A stretch of DNA of 17,090 nucleotides from an uncultured Verrucomicrobia subdivision 3 bacterium (lineage in GTDB: Bacteria > Verrucomicrobiota > Verrucomicrobiia > Limisphaerales > UBA11358). Made by a program: the position numbers and the translations under genes. The DNA lies in NCBI GenBank assembly GCA_903861445.1, contig CAIOUK010000138.1, forward strand, positions 1-17,090, written 5' to 3'. The notes below the pieces were generated by a model, which searched no databases, was not told the DNA's origin, and was given only the letters and a program-made list of their open reading frames with translations. This document shows positions 7,062 through 12,298 of the stretch, one piece after another (position 1 is the stretch's first letter; the number at the start of each line of letters is the position of its first letter).

Positions 7062-7337
7062 ATGTCAAAAAAAGTCCGCATCCCCACGCCGCTCCGCAAG
7101 TTGACCAACAACGAGGAGTTGGTCGAAATCAACGCCGCCAACATCGGCGACGCCATCACTGAATTGCAAGCCCGCTTTCCCGGCATCGCCGAGCGCTTGA
7201 TTGACGAGAAAGGCGAAGTGCGCCGGTTCGTGAACGTCTATGTGAACGAGGAAGACATCCGCTTCCTCCAAAACCGCGCGACGCCGCTCAAAGACGGCGA
7301 CGAAATCAGCATCATCCCCGCCATCGCCGGCGGCTAG
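7062..7337 (+). CDS. CysO/MoaD/ThiS-like sulfur-carrier protein
   Basis: 91-residue beta-grasp protein ending in Ala-Gly-Gly, the C-terminus that is adenylated by an E1-like enzyme and turned into a thiocarboxylate. Its start (VRIPTPLRKLT), centre (RRFVNVYVNEEDIRFL) and end (DGDEISIIPAIAGG) closely resemble what I recall of Mycobacterium CysO, the sulfur carrier for cysteine synthesis with CysM, more than ThiS or canonical MoaD. The ATG is preceded by AAAATAATTT and no Shine-Dalgarno motif. It is flanked by the threonine-synthase-like operon and, 5 nt downstream, the NIL protein. The SAM riboswitch points to sulfur delivery for homocysteine/methionine rather than thiamine or molybdopterin. 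No activating enzyme or Mec-type protease is in the window. Confidence 0.9.
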   Translation: MSKKVRIPTPLRKLTNNEELVEINAANIGDAITELQARFPGIAERLIDEKGEVRRFVNVYVNEEDIRFLQNRATPLKDGDEISIIPAIAGG

Positions 7338-7342
7338 AATTT

Positions 7343-7630
7343 ATGGCCACGCCCAAGAAAAAATTACTGGCAACGAAGGCTTCTTCGCCGACACAGCAAC
7401 GTTTGTGGCTGATGTATCCGCCCAAACTCATCAAGAAGCCGTTCATCTGGGAAGTCGCCAAAAAATTCAAGGTTGTGACGAACATCCGGCAGGCCACGAT
7501 CACAGATGAAATTGGCATCGTCTGCCTGGAACTCGACGGCACCCACGCCGAAGTGGCCAAGGCCATCAAATGGCTGGAGAAACAAGGCGTAAACGTGGAA
7601 CCGGTGGATCTCGGCGTCATCGCCGGTTGA
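7343..7630 (+). CDS. NIL-domain protein
   Basis: 95-residue small protein. From about residue 22 it matches the NIL domain pattern, an ACT-like fold best known as the C-terminal methionine-sensing domain of the MetN transporter ATPase: LIKKPFIWEVAKKFKVVTNI, then ITDEIGIVCLELDG and a final AIKWLEKQGVNVEPVD. The N-terminal 20 residues are basic and probably flexible. There is no ATPase or ferredoxin domain attached. NIL domains also occur in proteins needed for homocysteine formation from sulfide in some anaerobes and archaea, which suits this operon. It starts 5 nt after the carrier gene and is the last gene before a terminator. The role (methionine sensor, or partner in sulfur transfer) is inferred. 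Confidence 0.85.
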   Translation: MATPKKKLLATKASSPTQQRLWLMYPPKLIKKPFIWEVAKKFKVVTNIRQATITDEIGIVCLELDGTHAEVAKAIKWLEKQGVNVEPVDLGVIAG

Positions 7631-7650
7631 AATTTTGTGAGGACAAAACC

Positions 7651-7681
7651 AGCCCGTGCGCGATTCGCGTGCGGGCTTTTT
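7651..7681 (+). terminator. Intrinsic terminator of the riboswitch operon
   Basis: An 11-bp stem AGCCCGTGCGC (7651-7661) / GCGTGCGGGCT (7667-7677), with two G-T wobbles and a 5-nt loop GATTC, is followed by a T run. It begins 20 nt after the NIL-protein stop and 21 nt before the convergent membrane-protein gene ends. On the other strand the same stem is followed by GGTTTTG, so it may also stop minus-strand transcription. Confidence 0.85.
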
Positions 7682-7701
7682 CTTTGCGACTTTTCGCAAG
7701 G

Positions 7702-8514
7702 TCAGTTTTTTACCGCGTCGGCAAAGGGATTTTTCTTTGCCGCCGGCAGGATGCGTTTCAAAAACATCGGGCTGACGAACAGGTAAATCCAGCCGATGAC
7801 GAGGTGCATCCCGACGGCAAAACAAAATTGCACCAGATCAAAAACGCCGAGTTCGTATAAAACCAGCGACGCCGACATCAGCAACGCGCCGGGCATCAGG
7901 CTGGCGCCGGCGAGTTTCCAACTGGCGAGAAAATTCAAGTCGCGATTCCAAAAAAAACAGACGAGCCAGACGAGCGGAGCATAAAGCGTGGCCAGCATCG
8001 CCCAGATGAGCAGCAGGCCAAAAAACGTGCCGATGGCGGTCAGCGCCAGAATATTGGGCGACCATGCGCCCCATGCGGGCTGGACGGCGCGCCGGTTGGC
8101 GGCGATGACATAGTCCGGCGGATAAAAAATTTCAGCCACGCCAAACAGCGAAATTACGCACACGGATTCCTTGCCAAACTCCAGTTGAAAGTCCGCCGGT
8201 GAACGCAGCGTGCCGCCGTGCTGCAAGTCCACGCTGATGGCCAGCAAATCGCCTTCGGCCAACAGCACAGGTGATTCATCGTGCCAGTCGAGTTTGCCGG
8301 CGCGGATTTCGCCCTGCTCCGGCAACTGGCTGATGGCTGCGTCCACCACGGGAAAAATACCGTCGGAAAGAACCCATACCACACAGGCAGCCGCGAGCGC
8401 GGCAAAGATGCCTTGGACAATCAGGAGCCGTTCCAGCGAAGCGCGCGCGAAGGCCGCCACGCCACGCGGCGTCAGCGGTTCCCAGGCAAAGGTTGGTTCG
8501 TTCAATGCGCTCAC
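7702..8514 (-). CDS. Hypothetical integral membrane protein
   Basis: 270-residue protein that I do not recognise. Hydrophobic segments lie near residues 30-50, 155-188 (one or two helices), 203-222 and 228-250. Between the first and second is a hydrophilic stretch of roughly 100 residues (about 52-153), probably outside the membrane, with mixed beta-like sequence. This resembles small Yip1-like or general conserved membrane proteins, but no signature fixes the family. The start is GTG at 8514, following the upstream stop by 33 nt, without a Shine-Dalgarno motif. It is the last gene of the minus-strand group beginning with rluB and ends close to a convergent terminator. Confidence 0.8.
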   Translation of the reverse strand: MSALNEPTFAWEPLTPRGVAAFARASLERLLIVQGIFAALAAACVVWVLSDGIFPVVDAAISQLPEQGEIRAGKLDWHDESPVLLAEGDLLAISVDLQHGGTLRSPADFQLEFGKESVCVISLFGVAEIFYPPDYVIAANRRAVQPAWGAWSPNILALTAIGTFFGLLLIWAMLATLYAPLVWLVCFFWNRDLNFLASWKLAGASLMPGALLMSASLVLYELGVFDLVQFCFAVGMHLVIGWIYLFVSPMFLKRILPAAKKNPFADAVKN

Positions 8515-8547
8515 GCGGCAGAGTATGCCACAAACGGCGCGGGAAAA

Positions 8548-8982
8548 TCAGCCCTGTTTTTCGGGCGCGGGCGGTTGCTGGTTCGGCATGGGCGTGTGAA
8601 CGACCGGCACGGGATAGCGCAGCTTCATCACGTCCTCCACCAAAACTTCGATGTAGTAAGTGCCAGCGGTTTCAAATTTCACGTTGCCGAAAACCATGAC
8701 GTTGGTCGAACTCATCGCGGGATCGCGCAGTTCAAATTTATTTTCGCCCTTGCTGATAACGGTGGTCTGGTCGGGCGCGATGAGGCGGACGGCTTCGTTG
8801 AACTGGCCGAGTCCCGCCGTCCAGCGATTGATAAGGCACACGCGGCCGGCGACGATGGGCAATTGCGGCACGCGCAGAACGTTCACGACGCCGATGATAA
8901 AGAGGTTGCCGTTGATTTCCTGACGCACTTCTTCGCACAGGAGCGAGCATTGGAGATCGGGGAGAATTCGGGTGGCTTGCAT
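8548..8982 (-). CDS. Conserved hypothetical protein (possibly DUF6941-like)
   Basis: 144-residue protein without signal peptide or membrane helix. The N-terminus reads MQATRILPDLQCSLLCEEVR, with GNLFIIGVVNVLRVPQLP after it and an Ig/beta-sandwich-like stretch (KFETAGTYYIEVLVEDVMKL). The last 18 residues are Pro/Gln-rich. I associate this pattern with a conserved hypothetical family often found in Verrucomicrobia and tentatively with DUF6941; I could not check this. It follows folD with a 30-nt spacer, most of which is a 21-nt-period AT-rich repeat, and precedes the membrane protein by 33 nt. No function can be given. Confidence 0.75.
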   Translation of the reverse strand: MQATRILPDLQCSLLCEEVRQEINGNLFIIGVVNVLRVPQLPIVAGRVCLINRWTAGLGQFNEAVRLIAPDQTTVISKGENKFELRDPAMSSTNVMVFGNVKFETAGTYYIEVLVEDVMKLRYPVPVVHTPMPNQQPPAPEKQG

Positions 8983-8986
8983 GGTG

Positions 8987-9018
8987 AGTTTTTAGTTTTG
9001 AATTTTAAGTTTTTAGTT
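8987..9018. repeat. 21-nt-period AT-rich direct repeat across the folD stop codon
   Basis: AGTTTTTAGTT occurs at 8987-8997 and 9008-9018, a 21-nt offset, with AATTTTA (9001-9007) just before the second copy. The second copy contains the folD stop codon (TAA on the minus strand, 9015-9013) and the element fills the gap to the next gene. The layout matches the repeats at 1811-1845 and 11765-11795. Confidence 0.8.
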
Positions 9019-9909
9019 GGCGGTAGATTGTTCCGCCGCGCGCACGGTATTTTGCAACAGCATGGCAATCGTCATCGGCCCGACACCGCCGGGATTCGGC
9101 GTGATTGTGCCGGCAATCGGCTGAACTTCGGCAAAGGCGACATCGCCGACCAGCTTGGTGCCGGTCTTGGAACTCGCGTCCGGCACGCGGTTCACGCCCA
9201 CGTCCATCACGACGGCACCGGGCTTGACCATGTCGGCCTTTACAAATTCGGCGACGCCCATCGCGGCGACGATGATGTCGGCGTGGCGACAATGCGCTTT
9301 GATATCGCGCGTCGCAGAATGGCAAATGGTCACGGTGGCGTTGGCCGCCCTGCCCTTTTGGCAAAGCATCGCGGCCATCGGCTTGCCGACGATATTGCCG
9401 CGACCGAGAATGACGACTTCCGCGCCTTCCGTCTTCACGCCGGAACGCACGAGCAATTCGACAACGCCCGCTGGCGTGCAAGGTTTGAAACCCGTTTCGT
9501 CGCCGAGCATCAGCTTGCCGACGTTGACCGGATGAAAACCGTCCACGTCTTTTGACGGCAGCACGGTGGAAAAAACCACCGATTCGCGGATGTGTTTCGG
9601 CAGCGGCGCTTGCACCAGAATGCCGTGCAGATGCGCGGCGGAATTTAATTTGCCGATGAGCGCGAGCAGTTTCGCCTCGGAAGTTTGCTCCGGCAAAACG
9701 TGCGTTTCGGAAACGATACCGAGTTCGGCGCAGGCTTTTTCCTTGCGCCCGACATACACTTTTGACGCCGGATCTTCGCCGACGCGCACGAAGGCAAGTC
9801 CGGGAACGACACCGCGCTTTTTCAGTTCCGCCACGCGCGCGGCCAATTCTTGCTGGATTTGCGCGGCGATGGCGCGGCCGTCAATCAAGTTGGCGGGCGC
9901 GGCGCTCAA
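9013..9909 (-). CDS. folD: Methylenetetrahydrofolate dehydrogenase / methenyltetrahydrofolate cyclohydrolase
   Basis: 298-residue bifunctional cytoplasmic enzyme. It oxidises 5,10-methylene-THF with NADP and hydrolyses the product to 10-formyl-THF, feeding one-carbon units to purines and formyl-Met. The catalytic YxxxK is Tyr52-Lys56 (YVGRKEKAC). Others are QAPLPKH (100-106), the dinucleotide-binding GRGNIVGKP (169-177) and PNPGGVGPMT (271-280). Length is usual. The start is TTG at 9909: it overlaps the upstream stop as TTGA, a 4-nt overlap typical of coupled translation, and no ATG or GTG lies near. It is the second folate gene in the window but in a different operon from folC. Its stop codon lies within a 21-nt-period repeat. 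Confidence 0.97.
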   Translation of the reverse strand: MSAAPANLIDGRAIAAQIQQELAARVAELKKRGVVPGLAFVRVGEDPASKVYVGRKEKACAELGIVSETHVLPEQTSEAKLLALIGKLNSAAHLHGILVQAPLPKHIRESVVFSTVLPSKDVDGFHPVNVGKLMLGDETGFKPCTPAGVVELLVRSGVKTEGAEVVILGRGNIVGKPMAAMLCQKGRAANATVTICHSATRDIKAHCRHADIIVAAMGVAEFVKADMVKPGAVVMDVGVNRVPDASSKTGTKLVGDVAFAEVQPIAGTITPNPGGVGPMTIAMLLQNTVRAAEQSTAN

Positions 9910-11054
9910 GGCTTCTTCGCAGACGGCGCGTTGGTGGAGAGGACGTAGATTTTCTGGACGCTCAAGACCGGCGTGTCCTGCCAGCGGGCATCGAGTCCTT
10001 CTTCACCGGTGACCACGATGTGCAGGCCGTTGTAGCGCGACAGATTCAAATTCGTCGTGGGCGAAGAAAGATAATTGATCGCGACGCTGGTGGCCGGATC
10101 GTAGAGTTCGAAATACGTCGGAGCGACGAGACTCACCGAGGAACGCACAAAACCTTCATGCGTCACCACGCGCGGCGGGGGCGGCGGCAGATTCGTTTCG
10201 ATTACCGCTGGAGCCACGTTTGTGTCCACGGCGGGAACGACCGGTGCCGGCACGGGCGCGACGACATTGGTTGCAACCGAGACGTTATTTGTCTCAATAG
10301 AAGCGGGAATCGTCGTCGGCTGCGCGACAATAGGCGCGGCATCGGCGACCGTGTTCGTCGTGGCCGGAACCGTTTCCACCACTGCGGGGGTTACCGGCAC
10401 TGGCACCGGCGCTTCCTGTTTCAAAAATTCGGCCGCGACAAAAGCAAAAGCATTCGTCGGCGCTTCGATTTGCGTCCAGTCACCCTTGCTGGTCACTTCG
10501 GAAATGGACGCGCCCTTTTCCAGCACGCCGAGAACGCTATAATTTTCGCCCGGACCGGCGCGGAGATTTAATTTCTTGGTGATGACAATTTTGTTCGTCG
10601 TGTCAACGAACTTGGAGTTGACCCAGACTTTGAGGCCGGCTGGCAAAGCGATTTTCGCCCATTGCGCCGGCTCGCCGGTCTTGGGTTTGTCGAGATTGAT
10701 TTGCGCGATGACGGTGACAGCGTCGCCTTTTTTCAGATGACCGAGGGCTTCGCCTTTCAAACCGGCCTGGCCGCGAAAATTTACATTGTCGGCGTTCACC
10801 GTGGCAGTGCCGGGAAGCAGCGTGACCGGCGATTCCACAATTTTGGCGGCGGCAACGGGCTTGGCGACGGCTTTTTTCTTGTGCTTCACCGGCGCGGCTT
10901 TTTTCGGCGTGGCATTGGTGACCACGACCGGAGCCGGCGCGGACGGCGCAGCGATGACCGGCGCGGGAATTTCCGGCAGCTTGTTCGTGTTGACCTGCGC
11001 CACAGCCGTCGTGGCGAGCATCGTTCCAAAAATCAACCAGCAGTTCGTTTTCAT
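9906..11054 (-). CDS. Secreted SH3b-domain protein with Pro/Val/Ala/Thr-rich linker
   Basis: 382-residue exported protein of unknown job. Residues 1-20 (MKTNCWLIFGTMLATTAVAQ) look like a signal peptide cut after AVA. A low-complexity A/P/V/K-rich region (25-78) includes a basic patch KHKKKAVAK. Two bacterial SH3 (SH3b) domains follow: about 83-151 (VNFRGQAGLKGEALGHLKKG) and 156-212 (LNLRAGPGENYSVLGVLEKG, the typical LNLRxGPGxxY). A linker rich in P, V, A, T and N (213-300) leads to a C-terminal beta-rich segment (about 305-375) seen as SLVAPTYFELYDPA. SH3b domains usually bind cell-wall peptides, so a periplasmic or envelope role is likely. ATG 11054 overlaps the rluB stop as ATGA, and the folD start overlaps its own stop. 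Confidence 0.85.
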   Translation of the reverse strand: MKTNCWLIFGTMLATTAVAQVNTNKLPEIPAPVIAAPSAPAPVVVTNATPKKAAPVKHKKKAVAKPVAAAKIVESPVTLLPGTATVNADNVNFRGQAGLKGEALGHLKKGDAVTVIAQINLDKPKTGEPAQWAKIALPAGLKVWVNSKFVDTTNKIVITKKLNLRAGPGENYSVLGVLEKGASISEVTSKGDWTQIEAPTNAFAFVAAEFLKQEAPVPVPVTPAVVETVPATTNTVADAAPIVAQPTTIPASIETNNVSVATNVVAPVPAPVVPAVDTNVAPAVIETNLPPPPPRVVTHEGFVRSSVSLVAPTYFELYDPATSVAINYLSSPTTNLNLSRYNGLHIVVTGEEGLDARWQDTPVLSVQKIYVLSTNAPSAKKP

Positions 11055-11761
11055 AAATCTGAAATCAGTGTTTTAATTTCCGCCGCGTTCAGCGTCCGCC
11101 ATTTGCCCGGCTTCAATTCGCCGAGGCGGATTTTGCCAATCTGGATGCGCTGCAATCGTTTTACCGTGACCGCCTGCGACTCAAACAGCCGCCGCACTTC
11201 ACGGTTTTTGCCTTCGCCCAGTTCCAGCTCCACGACACAATGACGGCGCGTGCCGGAAATTATTTTCGCCGCGAGCGCCTTCAATTTTTCGCCTTCGTGA
11301 AAAATGCCGCGCTTGAACAACTCCAACATCGCCGGCGTCACCTCGCCCTCGACGGTGGCGAGATATTTCTTGCGAATCCCGTAACGCGGATGCGATAAGC
11401 GCAGCGCGAATTGTCCATCATTGGTGAGAAAAATCAATCCTTCACTGTTGTAGTCCAGCCGACCGACGGACTGCACCGTGTCCCATTCGCGCGGCAGCAA
11501 TTCATAAATCGTCGGCCGATTCAGCTCGTCCTTGCGGGAGCAAACGCAGCCCGGCGGTTTGTTCAGCGCGACGTAAACCAGTTTTTTTGGACGGATGAAT
11601 TTTCCATCCACCGCAACCTGATCGTGGTCGGGATCAACTTTGGAGCCGAGCAGACGAACGACCTGGCCGTTGACCTGAACGCGGCCCTCCAAAATGAATT
11701 GCTCGCCGGCCCGGCGGGAAGCCACACCGGCGTCGGCGAGAAATTTCTGAAGGCGAACCAC
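11051..11761 (-). CDS. rluB: RsuA/RluB-family pseudouridine synthase
   Basis: 236-residue RNA-modifying enzyme that converts a specific uridine to pseudouridine, most likely in 23S rRNA. The S4 RNA-binding domain (about 2-60) starts RLQKFLADAGVASRRAGEQF. The catalytic domain has ALNKPPGCVCS and the aspartate Asp103 in GRLDYNSEGLIFLTNDG, then LSHPRYGIRKKYLATVEG and the closing motif EGKNREVRRLFE. Length fits the shorter RluB/YpuL class; RluE or RsuA function cannot be excluded by reading. The GTG start at 11761 opens the S4 domain. Between it and the small basic protein gene upstream lie only 84 bp, made up largely of short repeats. It overlaps the SH3b gene by 4 nt. Confidence 0.93.
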   Translation of the reverse strand: MVRLQKFLADAGVASRRAGEQFILEGRVQVNGQVVRLLGSKVDPDHDQVAVDGKFIRPKKLVYVALNKPPGCVCSRKDELNRPTIYELLPREWDTVQSVGRLDYNSEGLIFLTNDGQFALRLSHPRYGIRKKYLATVEGEVTPAMLELFKRGIFHEGEKLKALAAKIISGTRRHCVVELELGEGKNREVRRLFESQAVTVKRLQRIQIGKIRLGELKPGKWRTLNAAEIKTLISDL

Positions 11762-11764
11762 GGA

Positions 11765-11837
11765 AATTACGAATTGGGAACTTCGAATTACGAATCCGGC
11801 GAGCGGCTGCCGTTCGTCATTCGCAACTCGTCATTCG
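11765..11837. repeat. Two facing short repeat clusters between the small basic protein gene and rluB
   Basis: AATTACGAAT occurs at 11765-11774 and 11786-11795 (21-nt offset, with AACTTCG at 11779-11785). TCGTCATTCG occurs at 11814-11823 and 11828-11837 (14-nt offset). The clusters are inverted relatives: TTCGAATTACGAA of the first resembles the complement of the second, TTCGAATGACGAG, so the minus-strand RNA could fold into a hairpin between the two genes. Confidence 0.7.
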
Positions 11838-11845
11838 AAATACTA

Positions 11846-12001
11846 TCACGCTTCCGGCTTGGTCTTGCGCAGACCGGTGATCTTATCGCCGGTTTTGCGC
11901 TGACCGCGCTTCTCAAGGAGCGCGGTGCGTTCAAAACGCTTGAGAACATTGCGTTTGCCGCCCAAAGTGGACGCGGCGCGGAGACTGCGGTGCTGTGACA
12001 T
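11846..12001 (-). CDS. Small basic protein of the Chlamydiae/Verrucomicrobia type
   Basis: 51-residue very basic protein beginning MSQHRSLRAASTLGGKRNVL and ending in LRKTKPEA. It runs from the ATG at 12001-11999 to the TGA at 11848-11846. About a third of its residues are Arg, Lys or His, and it has no acidic domain or membrane segment. I recognise it as the small conserved basic protein specific to Chlamydiae and Verrucomicrobia; its function is unknown, but such a composition suits binding to RNA or the ribosome. The leader AAAATAAATTT directly before the ATG is identical to that before the membrane protein at 16937. It lies between tRNA-Leu and rluB on the same strand, an RNA/translation-related setting. 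It is short enough to be missed by length-filtered gene finding. Confidence 0.88.
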   Translation of the reverse strand: MSQHRSLRAASTLGGKRNVLKRFERTALLEKRGQRKTGDKITGLRKTKPEA

Positions 12002-12100
12002 AAATTTATTTTGTTTTGTCTTTGGTTAAAAACGAGTCGTCACTTTAACAAAAACCCATCCGCCCGCAATGCTGAAGTTTGTGCCAAATCACTTATAATT

Positions 12101-12188
12101 TGGTGCCGGTGGTGGGACTTGAACCCACACGACTTTTTATAGTCCCAGGATTTTAAGTCCTGTGCGTCTGCCATTTCGCCACACCGGC
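12101..12188 (-). tRNA. tRNA-Leu (anticodon UAA)
   Basis: The minus strand folds as a class II tRNA: acceptor GCCGGTG (12188-12182) with CACCGGC (12111-12105), anticodon stem CAGGA/TCCTG with loop CTTAAAA and anticodon TAA (12155-12153), a long variable arm GGACTATAAAAAGTC, and T arm GTGGG-TTCAAGT-CCCAC. The discriminator is A and CCA is encoded (12103-12101). The long variable arm and TAA anticodon give leucine, decoding UUA/UUG. A TAAAAT box (12198-12193) sits just upstream of the 5' end. Confidence 0.97.
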
Positions 12189-12298
12189 AACTATTTTAGA
12201 GGCAAATCGGCGATTCATCCCGACAATCGCCAGTCGCTAACTTCGCAAAAGTTTTGAACGGGCGCAAGCAACCGATTCGTGCGCATGCGTTGCAATAA

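Noticed and set aside
1811..11837. CRISPR array made of the 21-nt-period repeats
   Set aside because: Each locus has only two repeat copies with 4-11 nt spacers, at far-apart positions, and there are no cas genes.
11411..11998. 195-codon plus-strand frame spanning rluB and the small basic protein gene
   Set aside because: It is antisense to two well-supported minus-strand genes, and its C-terminal half translates the short intergenic repeats.
12209..12231. GGCGATT/AATCGCC hairpin between the lipid-repair fusion and tRNA-Leu as a terminator
   Set aside because: Only 7 bp with a 9-nt loop and no T run on either strand; it may be chance or a weak site in the tRNA upstream region.
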